Below, piece by piece: positions 16,577 through 25,357 of a stretch of 64,000 nucleotides of DNA. The notes below the pieces were generated by a model, which was not told the DNA's origin, did no database searches, and saw only the letters and a list, made by a program, of their open reading frames with translations. The first letter of the stretch is position 1; each line of letters starts with the position of its first letter. The stretch is from an uncultured Parabacteroides sp. Lineage in GTDB: Bacteria > Bacteroidota > Bacteroidia > Bacteroidales > Tannerellaceae. The stretch covers positions 19,455-83,454 of the forward strand of contig NZ_CABUOD010000020.1 of the NCBI RefSeq assembly GCF_902493135.1, in the 5' to 3' direction. The position numbers were made by a program, and so were the translations under genes.

Positions 16577-17350
16577 TTATTTAATCTCAGGGTGATGATA
16601 TCGCCCTTTTTTCAGCGTTCCCTTTCCATATTCGATCGCACGGACCGGACAGCGGTGAATGCAAGCGACACACTGCACACAGGTATCCGTCCAAACAGGC
16701 TTCCCTGCCTGCATGCTGATCGTTCCGGTCGGACAAATCCGTTCACATAACCCACAGGAAATACAAGCATCCGTCACCCGGAAAGAATTACTTCCGATGG
16801 CCAGATGTGTAAAAAGAGGATAAATCCAGTAGCTTTTCAAACCGGGCATACTTCCTGTCTGATACAAAGTGTCCTGCCGATGCTCCCGGATCGCTTCGAT
16901 AATCCCGGCCACACGCGCCGGAGCATCCTGCAATTTCCGTTCCTCCACCTCTTTGCTGTCTACATTGAAACCAGGCAACAAGATATAATTGTTCGGCATG
17001 ATGACAGAGTATGCAGCCGTAAGCGATATCGCTCTTTTTCCCAATGCTTTCCCGATCAGCCGGTCCGTATGCCCGCATTCATCTCCACAGGTAGAAACGG
17101 AATAGACCGGCTGTCCGTCGTATCCGTTTAAAGCCAGACGGGAGATAAAACGGGTCACAGGCACCGCCGGTCCCCAGGAATGCACGGGATAGACGAACAA
17201 AATCTTTTCATCCGGTCCAACCTGATAAACCAAGTCTTCCTCTTCCTTACGCAGTTCATCCGCAATTGAAATCAACGGTTCTCCAAACGCCTCACTCAGA
17301 GCCTTTGCCACCCAAAGAGAGTTTCCTGTTCCGGTAAAGTAAAATATCAT
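16577..17350 (-). CDS. EFR1-family flavodoxin/ferredoxin protein
   Basis: A 257-residue cytosolic electron-transfer protein. An N-terminal flavodoxin-like domain (MIFYFTGTGNSLWVAKAL, FMN phosphate loop at 5-11) is fused to a C-terminal two-cluster ferredoxin with CISCGLCERICP and CVQCVACIHRCP. The partner enzyme is unknown. The start at 17350 gives the family N-terminus MIFYFTGTGN; upstream codons to 17392 are not conserved. A TATTTTTG box lies 23 nt upstream. It is the first gene of the three-gene reverse unit. Confidence 0.9.
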   Translation of the reverse strand: MIFYFTGTGNSLWVAKALSEAFGEPLISIADELRKEEEDLVYQVGPDEKILFVYPVHSWGPAVPVTRFISRLALNGYDGQPVYSVSTCGDECGHTDRLIGKALGKRAISLTAAYSVIMPNNYILLPGFNVDSKEVEERKLQDAPARVAGIIEAIREHRQDTLYQTGSMPGLKSYWIYPLFTHLAIGSNSFRVTDACISCGLCERICPTGTISMQAGKPVWTDTCVQCVACIHRCPVRAIEYGKGTLKKGRYHHPEIK

Positions 17351-17372
17351 ATTCTTATTTCTGTTTGAAGTA

Positions 17373-17380
17373 CAAAAATA
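17373..17380 (-). promoter_or_regulatory. Possible -7 box of the EFR1 unit
   Basis: TATTTTTG on the reverse strand fits TAnnTTTG and lies 23-30 nt upstream of the chosen start. No matching -33 element is visible, and A/T-rich sequence makes chance matches likely. Confidence 0.4.
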
Positions 17381-17443
17381 GGTATAATTCAAGAATATAT
17401 CTTACCTTTACCTTATTAAGAAACCTAAATAACAACGTTACGA

Positions 17444-18700
17444 CTACAATTCCACATCCCAGATTCCGGCGCTCTTTTCCAATTCCACTAAAGCCGTGCT
17501 GTAATTAAACAAAGTTTCGATGTACCGGGCTTGCACTTCATCATAAGTTCGTTGTGCGTCGAGAACTTCCAACAAAGAGACTTCCCCCCGGTTATAGCTG
17601 TAAATCTTGCCATCTATCACTTCACGCGCCTGGCTGAGCATACCGTTTTCATAACGTTCCACCTGCTTGGAGAAAGATCGATAACTGCGGTATGCCTGCA
17701 TGACTTCTGTCTGAACCTGTAGCAAAGCCTGCTGATATTGTGCTTCAGCCTGGTGTTCACGGAAACGGGCGGCACGGACAGCGCCCTTGTTGAAGTTGGA
17801 GAACTTCAAAGGGACGGCAATGCCGGCTGTCACTCCCGTAAAAGGAGGAGCGGGTGCTTCTTCGTTGTACACGCGTGCATTACGACTGACAGCAATAGAC
17901 AAGTCCACATCCGTATTCCTTTCACGCCGAGCCACCTTCAAGGCACGGGAAGCGACCTCCTTATTCTTGAGGGCGGCCACCAGGTCGGCACGATTCTCCA
18001 CGGCATTAGAAAGCAGATCCGCCATTACGAAATCGCGGGACGACATACGCAAGTCGGCTTGCGGCTGAAAAAGAGTGTCATGCGCAAGCGTACCGGTCAG
18101 CAAGTTCAGATGGGAGAAAGCATTCTGCAACTCGGCACCGGCCTGCAACAGTTCGTTATGCAGTATTCCGGCTTCCAGACGACTCTGCGTAGCATCGATC
18201 TCCATGATTTTACCTAAAGAATGGCGGACACTGTCGCTTTCCGCCAACTGCCGGATATTTTCGTAAGCATTCTCCTTTACCTTATATAACTCGTATTGCT
18301 TCAATGCTTCCAGATAGGAAACGGTAGCTTCCGAACGAAGATTACGGAAATAATCGGCAAGCAATGCTTTCGTCAGCTCGTTTTCACTGCGGGCAAGTGC
18401 TATGCCGGCACTGCGCTTACCAAAAGTAAACGTCTTGCTTAACTCGACTTCCACTCCTTCCCCCATTTGAAGGCTGTTATTCTCATTATTAAAATAGGAA
18501 ACGGACAAATTCGGATCATTGAACACCTTGGCTGCCGTCACTTCAGCCTCCGACACATTCACATTCAGACGCTCTGCAGCGTATTCCAAGTTGCCTTCCA
18601 CAACCTTTTCCATATATTGACGATAAGAAAGAGGAACGATTTGCTGGGCGGAAAGCGACAAGGCACCACATAAACCGATTATAGACAAGTATAATTTCAT
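17444..18700 (-). CDS. TolC-family outer membrane channel of metal efflux (CusC/CzcC type)
   Basis: A 418-residue outer membrane efflux protein. Signal peptide MKLYLSIIGLCGALSLSAQQ with cleavage near residue 19, then two outer-membrane-efflux repeats rich in coiled coil (for example the stretch around ELTKALLADYFRNLRSEA and the C-terminal RGEVSLLEVLDAQRTYDEVQ). The last block is typical of CzcC/CusC. It is the last gene of the reverse heavy-metal efflux operon, 29 bp after the pump gene. Confidence 0.9.
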   Translation of the reverse strand: MKLYLSIIGLCGALSLSAQQIVPLSYRQYMEKVVEGNLEYAAERLNVNVSEAEVTAAKVFNDPNLSVSYFNNENNSLQMGEGVEVELSKTFTFGKRSAGIALARSENELTKALLADYFRNLRSEATVSYLEALKQYELYKVKENAYENIRQLAESDSVRHSLGKIMEIDATQSRLEAGILHNELLQAGAELQNAFSHLNLLTGTLAHDTLFQPQADLRMSSRDFVMADLLSNAVENRADLVAALKNKEVASRALKVARRERNTDVDLSIAVSRNARVYNEEAPAPPFTGVTAGIAVPLKFSNFNKGAVRAARFREHQAEAQYQQALLQVQTEVMQAYRSYRSFSKQVERYENGMLSQAREVIDGKIYSYNRGEVSLLEVLDAQRTYDEVQARYIETLFNYSTALVELEKSAGIWDVEL

Positions 18701-18729
18701 TGCGATTCTATCTTATTTGATTATTCAAT

Positions 18730-21700
18730 TTATAACAACGACTCACCGCTCCCGATACTTTTATCCACTTCCCGAAGCGGCTCTTTGTCGAGGTAACGCT
18801 TCTCCACCATATAATATAGGGCAGGAAGCACATACAAGGTGATAACGGTTGCGAACAGCAAGCCATATACGATGACGGTTGCCAGCGGCCGCTGCACATC
18901 CGACCCGATGCCGGTACTAAGGGATGCCGGCAGCAAACCGAGAACCGCAACCGTGGCAGTCATGAGGATCGGACGGAAACGGTGCTTGGTCCCGGTAATA
19001 ACCGATTCCTTGAAATCGCGTCCACGCGTACGGAGGTTGTTGATATGCGAAATCATAATGACACCATTCTGGATGGCGACACCGATCAGGGCGATAAAAC
19101 CGACCGCAGACGACACGTTCAACGTCATCCCCCGCACATTCAACGCCAACATACCACCGAACAGGGCCAACGGAACGACACACATCATCAGGGCTGCCTG
19201 CCGGAACTTACCGCAAGCGGCGAACAAAAGCAACAGCATAATCCCCAATGCCAACGGCACGACTGCCGCCAAACGGCTGTAGGCACGATGCTGGTTTTCG
19301 AACTGTCCGGCCCATTTAAGATGCACCCGGTCGTGATCGTACTTCACCTCCCGGTCGATAATCTTATCCGCCTTATTCAGAAAGGCAGTCAGGTCGACTC
19401 CACGCAAGTTCACACGAACCGTCAGATGACGCTTGTTCATCTCGCGGGTAATCGTGCTGGCGCCGGTCGTCATCCTGATATCGGCAACCTGCGAAAGCGG
19501 TATCTTCGTACCGGCATCCGTCGTCAGCAACAGATTTCCGATCCGTTCGGGCGAGTTGCGGCTGGCATCGTCGAAACGGCAGATCACATCATAGCTCTTG
19601 CTGCCGACAAAGATCTGGGAGATAGCCTTTCCCCCGATTGCCAACTCGATCAGGTCCGCCACATCCGATACATTCAAACCGTACTGTGCAATACGGTCGC
19701 GGTTGGCGATAATCTGAAGCTGGGGAAGAGGCGGCTCCTGGTCAACGGCGACATCGGCCGCTCCCGAAATCGTCTTCAAGACATTGGCCACCTTCTCGGC
19801 GATATGGCGTGTTTCGGTAATATCGTCTCCATAGATTTTCAAGGCCAAGTCGCTATGAGCACCGGCAATCTGGTCCATCACCATGTCGATGATCGGCTGG
19901 GAGAAACCGACGGAGTAGCCCGGCATGGTAGAGAGCTTCTCAGACATTTCCTCAATCAGATCGGCCTTCGTCTTTCCATATTCCCAAGTGCTGTAGGGCT
20001 TAAGGCCGACACCGCATTCGATATGAGACAGAGAAAACGCCTCCGCCCCCTCGTCGTCACGGCCTACCTGCGTCATGACATACGACACCTCATCGAACTG
20101 CTTCAACGTCTTACGCAACTCGGCTCCCATTTCTTTCGACTTCTCGATGGAAATCCCCGGAGGCAGCTGCACCTGTATCCAGATCGCCCCTTCATCCAAA
20201 GGCGGCAGGAAATCCTTGCCGACGGTATAACTCAGCACACCCGCACCGACCAAGATAAAAGCCAACGGCATGAGAACCCGCTTCGGCTTTTCCAGCAGAT
20301 TCGTTATCTGCCTGTTATAACCTTCCGAAAGTTTTTCGAGCCAACGGTTATGATAGAGTTTACGCGGCTTGCGGTAAGCAAAGAAGGCCAGTCCCGGAAT
20401 CAGCAACAACGCCACGCACAAAGCCCCGGCCAAAGCATATCCCACCGTATAGGCCATCGGCGTAAACAGTTTCTTCTCGATATGCTCGAAAGCGAAGAGC
20501 GGAAGATAAGCCGTAATAATAATCAGGGTGGAAAAGAAGATCGGCCGCGCCACTTCGGTCGTACGGCGTAGTATGGACTCTTCCGTCAAGATCTCGTCCG
20601 AATGCCGTTCGCGCTTCTTCAACACCGTTTCCATCATCACGATCGCCCCGTCCACCAAGATACCGAAGTCGATCGCCCCCAACGACAGCAGGTTGGCCGG
20701 AATATCGGTAATGTGCATCAGGATAAAGGCGATCAACAAGGACAACGGAATCGTCAAAGCCACCAGCAACGCGCCCCGCCAACTTCCCAGAAACAGGATC
20801 AGCACCAGCACGACCAGCACCATCCCTTCGAAAAGCGTGTGCGACACCGTATGCAAGGTCGTGTTCACCAGATCGGTTCGGTCCATAAACACATGGATGC
20901 GGGTTCCTTCCGGCAAGGTCTCGTTGTTCAGTTCCTCAACGGCTTCATGCACCCCCTTCAGGACCTGCGAAGGATTCTCTCCGCGCAACATCTGCACGAT
21001 CCCTTCCACACCGTCCGATATATCGCGTACACCGTCCGTAAAGCCCAACACGCCTTTGCGCTCCAGATTTCCGTATTTCAGACGCCCGATGTCGTTCAAG
21101 TAGATCGGAACGCCATTCTCCGTCTTGATCACGATCCGTCCCAGGTCTTCCAGATCCTTCACCAGCCCGATCCCGCGGATCACATAGCTCAGGTCGCCCC
21201 GGCTCAACATGCTGCCTCCGGCGTTCACATTATTCTTTTCGATCTTCTCGGTGATATCGCCCAGCGTCACGTCATATTGATCCAGCTTATGCGGGTCCAC
21301 CTCGATCTGGTACTGGGTCGTGATCCCGCCATAGTTACTGACGTCGGCAACACCGGTCACCTGTTTCAGGCGCGGAATAACCACCCATTTATGCAGGTCT
21401 GTCAGTTCGCGGCGGTCCAGACGGTCGCTTTCCAGCACATAGCGGAAGATTTCCCCGGTCGGCGAAGTCAACGGGTTCAGCCCCGGAACCGCATCATACG
21501 GCAGCTCCACATCGACAAGCCGTTCCTGTACACGCTGGCGTGCCCAGTAATCCTCTATGCCATCATCGAAAACGAGTACGACGGTGGAAAGCCCGAACGT
21601 GTTCTTACTACGCATCACGTTCAGTCCCGGCATCCCGTTCATCGCCCTTTCGATCGGGATACTGATCTGCTGCTCTATCTCTTCGGCCGCCAGCCCCGGC

Positions 21701-21855
21701 ACCTGGGTAACGATCTGGACGGTCGTATCGGCAATGTCAGGATAAGCATCGATCGCCAGCTTTGTCCACGAATAATAGCCGACAACCGCTAAAAACAGGA
21801 ACAGGACGAACATCAGTCCTCGCCGATGTATCGCCAGATAAATAATCCTTTTCAT
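18730..21855 (-). CDS. Heavy-metal RND efflux pump (CusA/CzcA family)
   Basis: A 1041-residue inner-membrane pump of the HME branch of RND. The HME signature GAIDFGILVDGAIVMMETV in span 4 (single charged Asp in VDG rather than the drug-type DD) separates it from the pump at 5.8-9.0 kb. N-terminal IYLAIHRRGLMFVLFLFLAV is the first span, and the usual GVAIQNGVIMISHI is present in span 10. It exports Cu/Ag or Zn/Co/Cd; which metal cannot be decided here. It is preceded by its adaptor (5 bp) and followed by its channel. Confidence 0.94.
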   Translation of the reverse strand: MKRIIYLAIHRRGLMFVLFLFLAVVGYYSWTKLAIDAYPDIADTTVQIVTQVPGLAAEEIEQQISIPIERAMNGMPGLNVMRSKNTFGLSTVVLVFDDGIEDYWARQRVQERLVDVELPYDAVPGLNPLTSPTGEIFRYVLESDRLDRRELTDLHKWVVIPRLKQVTGVADVSNYGGITTQYQIEVDPHKLDQYDVTLGDITEKIEKNNVNAGGSMLSRGDLSYVIRGIGLVKDLEDLGRIVIKTENGVPIYLNDIGRLKYGNLERKGVLGFTDGVRDISDGVEGIVQMLRGENPSQVLKGVHEAVEELNNETLPEGTRIHVFMDRTDLVNTTLHTVSHTLFEGMVLVVLVLILFLGSWRGALLVALTIPLSLLIAFILMHITDIPANLLSLGAIDFGILVDGAIVMMETVLKKRERHSDEILTEESILRRTTEVARPIFFSTLIIITAYLPLFAFEHIEKKLFTPMAYTVGYALAGALCVALLLIPGLAFFAYRKPRKLYHNRWLEKLSEGYNRQITNLLEKPKRVLMPLAFILVGAGVLSYTVGKDFLPPLDEGAIWIQVQLPPGISIEKSKEMGAELRKTLKQFDEVSYVMTQVGRDDEGAEAFSLSHIECGVGLKPYSTWEYGKTKADLIEEMSEKLSTMPGYSVGFSQPIIDMVMDQIAGAHSDLALKIYGDDITETRHIAEKVANVLKTISGAADVAVDQEPPLPQLQIIANRDRIAQYGLNVSDVADLIELAIGGKAISQIFVGSKSYDVICRFDDASRNSPERIGNLLLTTDAGTKIPLSQVADIRMTTGASTITREMNKRHLTVRVNLRGVDLTAFLNKADKIIDREVKYDHDRVHLKWAGQFENQHRAYSRLAAVVPLALGIMLLLLFAACGKFRQAALMMCVVPLALFGGMLALNVRGMTLNVSSAVGFIALIGVAIQNGVIMISHINNLRTRGRDFKESVITGTKHRFRPILMTATVAVLGLLPASLSTGIGSDVQRPLATVIVYGLLFATVITLYVLPALYYMVEKRYLDKEPLREVDKSIGSGESLL

Positions 21856-21860
21856 AGCGT

Positions 21861-22970
21861 TTACCGTACATCAATTAAGTAAAAAGCTCCGGCGACGACG
21901 ATCTCCTCTCCGGGGACCAAGCCCGACAGCACAACGGTTTTCTTCCCATCGCTGACACCCGTCGAGACCTTCTGTTTCCGGTAATTATTATCGCCCAAAG
22001 CAACGAGCACATAGCTGTCGTCTTCTTCCTGCAAGATCGCGGATGTCGGGATACGGATCACCTCGGCGGCCTTATCGCTCAACTTTACCGTGCCGTACAT
22101 GGCAGGTTTCATCAGCCGGTCACGGTTGTCGCATTCGATCAGCACCTCCACCGAGCGCGTATCTTCGTCCAGCATTTCGCCGATATGGTAAATCTTTCCC
22201 GTAAACGGCTGTTCCGGCAAGGCGACCAGACGGATCTCCACGTCGTCAAGCGCCTGCACCAGACCCATATCCTTCTCCTTCACATGAGCCGCCACCCAGA
22301 CTTTGTTCAGGTCGGCAATCACCGCAACCGGATCGGCATCTTCCTTCATATACTGGCCGATCACAATATGATCCTTTACGACCTCTCCCGCTATCGGGGA
22401 ACGGACGACAAGCGGCTGTCCCAGTACCAGATCGTCCGGGTTGATCTGGAACACCTTCAAGGCAGCCTCGGCATTCTCATAGTCTTTCTTCTTCAATTCA
22501 TAATTCACCTCGGCCTCTTCCAGTTCCTTCTGAACGCCGACCTTGTTGCGGATCAAGTCTTTCTCGCGCTTCAGGCTCTTCAAGGCCAGCTCCATCTCCT
22601 GTTTAGCTTGGTAGTAAGCCTTTCCCGTCTCGAAGAACGAAGGGGAACTGATCTCGAAAACCGGGCTGCCCGGCACCACTCTCTGTCCGAGACGGACGAA
22701 CGACTTGCTGATACGTCCGGCAAACGGAGAAGCGATCTCCGCATAGTTAGCCGGGATCGCCTTTACGACGCCGGATGTGCTGAACTCCATGCAATAGGGT
22801 TCACGCACGACTTTCTCCGTTTTCAGACGGGACAGGATCGGCGAGCCAGCACCGATCTGTATGGTATCTCCTTTTAAAGTGACAGCGACAGACGCCTCAT
22901 CGTCCTGCTTGTCGGAATGGCAGGCGCTCAATACTATTGCAGGAAGCAACAGTAACAATATTCGTTTCAT
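21861..22970 (-). CDS. Periplasmic adaptor lipoprotein of metal efflux (CusB/CzcB type)
   Basis: A 369-residue adaptor with a lipobox VLSAC (Cys17). It has the barrel-sandwich (YAEIASPFAGRISKSFVRLG), a clear alpha-hairpin of about 60 residues (about 120-180, KAYYQAKQEMELALKSLKRE and on), the second lipoyl half (VVRSPIAGEVVKDHIVIGQY) and beta-barrel and membrane-proximal domains. No His-rich metal-binding extension is present at either end. It comes before the pump gene by 5 bp. A GC-rich hairpin lies in its leader at about 23010-23040. Confidence 0.92.
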   Translation of the reverse strand: MKRILLLLLPAIVLSACHSDKQDDEASVAVTLKGDTIQIGAGSPILSRLKTEKVVREPYCMEFSTSGVVKAIPANYAEIASPFAGRISKSFVRLGQRVVPGSPVFEISSPSFFETGKAYYQAKQEMELALKSLKREKDLIRNKVGVQKELEEAEVNYELKKKDYENAEAALKVFQINPDDLVLGQPLVVRSPIAGEVVKDHIVIGQYMKEDADPVAVIADLNKVWVAAHVKEKDMGLVQALDDVEIRLVALPEQPFTGKIYHIGEMLDEDTRSVEVLIECDNRDRLMKPAMYGTVKLSDKAAEVIRIPTSAILQEEDDSYVLVALGDNNYRKQKVSTGVSDGKKTVVLSGLVPGEEIVVAGAFYLIDVR

Positions 22971-23064
22971 AATAATAAGAAATTATTGCGTTTGGAAATT
23001 TCTCCCTGCCACTTTCGGGAAAGGGACAGGGAGCGATTGTTATATTCCCCGTCTCTCCTAAATA

Positions 23065-23191
23065 GTTTCATAAGTATGAAACAAAAGTTTCATCGGCATG
23101 GAACAAAAGTTTCACTACTATGAAACAAGAGTTCCAATACTATGAAACAAAAGTTCCACTACCATGAAACATCGAGTTCTACCGGTAGAAC
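23065..23191. repeat. Six-unit array of palindromes with exact 22-bp period
   Basis: Palindromic units of 18 bp start at 23065, 23087, 23109, 23131 and 23153; a sixth of 16 bp (GTTCTACCGGTAGAAC) starts at 23176. Examples are GTTTCATAAGTATGAAAC and GTTCCACTACCATGAAAC. Arms follow GTTYCA(Y/A)-NNNN-ATGRAAC and linkers are mostly AAAA. The array lies between the small His-rich gene (stop at 23236) and the CusB-type gene, probably within one mRNA. It is not a CRISPR array: there are no unique spacers and the period is too short. Confidence 0.85.
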
Positions 23192-23235
23192 ATTCAGAGA
23201 CGAGGAGGGACGTCAAGAAACACGTCCGTATATTT

Positions 23236-23586
23236 TTATCCAATGAATACGGGAGGGGCACGTTGACTCCTGCTGCGGATGACCCGAAGGACAGATACAG
23301 ACTCAAGTTGCAACAGGAAAGTAGCAAGCAGCACCCAAGCGATCCCCACGACAAAACCCGGAGTCTCTTCCAAGACCAGATCGTTCAGCAGATGGATGGT
23401 CTCGAAAGCCTCGGTAGTATGGCTGTGCTGGGGTTGCCCGTCCTGTCCGGGCAGATAGGGATGCGAGTGGATAATCGTGTAGGTCGGAAAATGGTGGACA
23501 TGGGTAAAGGCAACACCTCCCGCGTAGTAGCTGATAAAGAGCACTACCAACAGAAACTTCAATATGGAATTGCGAAACACGCCCAC
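23236..23586 (-). CDS. Small His-rich membrane protein heading the metal efflux operon
   Basis: A protein of about 116 residues with an N-terminal membrane span (ILKFLLVVLFISYYAGGVAF) followed by histidine clusters FTHVHHF and IIHSHPYLPG, and a second span near the C-terminus (FVVGIAWVLLATFLLQLE). The histidines suggest metal binding in the periplasm; its place upstream of CusB/A/C genes agrees. I do not know a named family. The start is uncertain: GTG at 23586 or GTG at 23580, just after a TATCTTTG promoter box; an ATG at 23649 would lie upstream of that box. Confidence 0.65.
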   Translation of the reverse strand: MGVFRNSILKFLLVVLFISYYAGGVAFTHVHHFPTYTIIHSHPYLPGQDGQPQHSHTTEAFETIHLLNDLVLEETPGFVVGIAWVLLATFLLQLESVSVLRVIRSRSQRAPPVFIG

Positions 23587-23605
23587 TTGCCCAGGTTTTT
23601 GCCTG

Positions 23606-23613
23606 CAAAGATA
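23606..23613 (-). promoter_or_regulatory. Promoter -7 box of the metal efflux operon
   Basis: TATCTTTG on the reverse strand is an exact TAnnTTTG match, 20-30 nt before the GTG start of the His-rich gene. No comparable box was found directly upstream of the CusB-type gene, so this may drive all four genes. The -33 element is not evident. Confidence 0.55.
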
Positions 23614-23676
23614 TTTATTTCTTCCGTTATCTGGATACGAATCTGTCACGTTTATCAGACATTTACCTGAAATTCA

Positions 23677-23708
23677 TTTGGAACACGAACTTTTTATATC
23701 TTAATTTG
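23677..23708 (+). promoter_or_regulatory. Promoter of the M28 peptidase gene
   Basis: TTTG (23677-23680), 20 nt, then TTAATTTG (23701-23708) resemble the Bacteroides -33/-7 pair with one mismatch in the -7 box. The ATG is 24 nt further on. Confidence 0.6.
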
Positions 23709-23731
23709 CATCACCATAAAACACACACAAT

Positions 23732-25276
23732 ATGAAAAGAGCTATACTTATCTGGGCGGCGATGGCTTGCATGGCTGCTCAATCGGTCCCGGCACAGGAT
23801 GCTGCCGTAAACAAAATTATCGAAATCGGTCAAACGGACAACCAGGTGATGGATCATTTAGATGTGCTCACCAACCGCATCGGCGGCCGCGTGATCGGTT
23901 CGAATGCCTATGACAATGCGGTCGACTGGGTGTCCTCCAAGTTCAAGGAATGGGGGCTGGAAGTCGAATTGCAGGAAGCCGGTACGTTACCGGTCGGCTT
24001 CAACCGCGGACCGTGGTTCGGCAAGCTGTTAGGCGAGAACGGGATGGAACTGCACTTCGTCACTCCCTCCTACACCGCCGGAACAAAAGGAGTACAACGT
24101 GGACATGTCTTGCAGGAACCGCTTACCCAAAGCGAATTCGACCGTATAAAAGGACAACTGAAAGGAGCTTGGGTGCTGATTAACGGAAAGAATGTCGGCT
24201 GGCCGGTCGACCGTTCCGCCAAAGGCGACTCCATCCGTGCCGCCATCATTGCCGAAAACAATGAAACGGCCAAGAAGAATTACCAGATCATGGAGGATAA
24301 CTGGCGCAACAATACCGACAACCCGCTGTTGCCGTTGAAAGAGGATGTCCCGGCCTTGTTTTACAAACAGATGTGCGAAGCCGGCGTATTGGGCTTTATC
24401 CAGTCGGCCAGCGTCCCTTTGCGGGCTCTCTATGACAAGGCGGTCATGCACGATCCGACTTTCACGTTCGACAACCTGCCGGACGTTTGCGACATCAAGT
24501 TGGACGAACACCAGTATGCGACCATCAAGCAGATGGTAAAGGAACGCCGCACCTTCTTCCTGGAATTCGATATCCGCAACCATTTCCGGATGGGGCCGGT
24601 GAAATACTATAATGTGATCGGCAAGATCAAAGGCTCCAAATACCCGGACGAATATGTGATGGCGAGCGGTCATCTGGATGCGTTCGACGTGGCGACGGGC
24701 GGCGTGGACTGCGGTTCCGGCGTTACTCCGGTGATGGAAGCGGCCCGCATGATCATGAAATCCGGCGCAAAGCCCAAACGGACGATGTTGTTCTGTGCTT
24801 TCGCCGGCGAAGAATTCGGATTGTTAGGTTCAACAGCCTGGGTCAAGGCCAACAAGAACAAATTGGATAAGATCTCCAACCTGTTCAACCGCGACGGCGG
24901 CCCGACACCTCCCGTCGGACTCGACGTACCGAAAGCGATGTACCGGGATTTCGTGAAGATATGCGAACCGATCAAGAAAATCCGGCCCGACTACCCGTTC
25001 GAAGTGAAAGAAGCCGGCCCGTTCACCAAGCCGTCGCAACCGGGCGGCACAGACGCTTCGGTCTTTGCCGTCGAAGCTGTCCCGGCTATCGACTTCAACG
25101 AAAAGGACATCAAAGGCTATAACTTCAGCTACGGCGAAATCTGGCACACCGAACGCGATACTTACAGCAAAAGCATCCCGGAATACCAGGAACATGCCGC
25201 TACGGTGATGGCGATCGTGACGTTAGGAGTGGCGAACCTGGATCATTTGCTGTCGAGGGAAGGCTTGTATAAATAG
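23732..25276 (+). CDS. M28-family zinc aminopeptidase, exported
   Basis: A 514-residue exported metallopeptidase with a signal peptide (cleavage near VPAQ-D, residue 22). The expected two-zinc ligands of family M28 are present: H314 and D316 (SGHLDAF), D326 (GVDCGSG), E360-E361 (AGEEFGLLGS), D388 (FNRDGG) and H472 (IWHTERD). A PA-type insert lies between residues 100 and 250. It likely removes N-terminal amino acids from peptides in the periplasm or outside. It is a single gene ending in a hairpin that begins in its stop codon. Confidence 0.92.
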   Translation: MKRAILIWAAMACMAAQSVPAQDAAVNKIIEIGQTDNQVMDHLDVLTNRIGGRVIGSNAYDNAVDWVSSKFKEWGLEVELQEAGTLPVGFNRGPWFGKLLGENGMELHFVTPSYTAGTKGVQRGHVLQEPLTQSEFDRIKGQLKGAWVLINGKNVGWPVDRSAKGDSIRAAIIAENNETAKKNYQIMEDNWRNNTDNPLLPLKEDVPALFYKQMCEAGVLGFIQSASVPLRALYDKAVMHDPTFTFDNLPDVCDIKLDEHQYATIKQMVKERRTFFLEFDIRNHFRMGPVKYYNVIGKIKGSKYPDEYVMASGHLDAFDVATGGVDCGSGVTPVMEAARMIMKSGAKPKRTMLFCAFAGEEFGLLGSTAWVKANKNKLDKISNLFNRDGGPTPPVGLDVPKAMYRDFVKICEPIKKIRPDYPFEVKEAGPFTKPSQPGGTDASVFAVEAVPAIDFNEKDIKGYNFSYGEIWHTERDTYSKSIPEYQEHAATVMAIVTLGVANLDHLLSREGLYK

Positions 25277-25303
25277 TTACTTTCGGCTTGGCCCGAAAGT
25301 AAC
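25276..25303. terminator. GTTACTTT-type hairpin at the M28 stop codon
   Basis: Perfect 11-bp arms GTTACTTTCGG (25276-25286) and CCGAAAGTAAC (25293-25303) with loop CTTGGC. It begins with the last base of the stop codon and is followed by T-rich sequence. A very similar stem is at 30281-30308. Confidence 0.75.
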
Positions 25304-25315
25304 CGATATTTTTAC

Positions 25316-25323
25316 TACCTTTG
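25316..25323 (+). promoter_or_regulatory. Promoter -7 box of the first ABC-F gene
   Basis: TACCTTTG is an exact TAnnTTTG match, 35 nt before the ATG at 25358. The -33 region falls in the preceding hairpin and has no clear TTTG. Confidence 0.6.
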
Positions 25324-25357
25324 CACACTCAATAGCAAATTAATAGGTATATAAGAT

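Noticed and set aside
18982..21792. Long open frames (529 and 396 codons) on the forward strand opposite the metal pump gene
   Set aside because: They are antisense shadows of a GC-rich conserved gene; their translations are Arg/His/Gln-rich with no domain, while the reverse strand encodes a full RND pump.
23065..23191. CRISPR array
   Set aside because: Repeats are palindromic with 4-bp linkers and no unique spacers of 25-40 bp; no cas genes are present.
23164..23670. 168-residue forward open frame across the palindrome array and the His-rich gene
   Set aside because: It is antisense to the His-rich membrane protein, which has clear spans and a promoter; the forward translation looks random.
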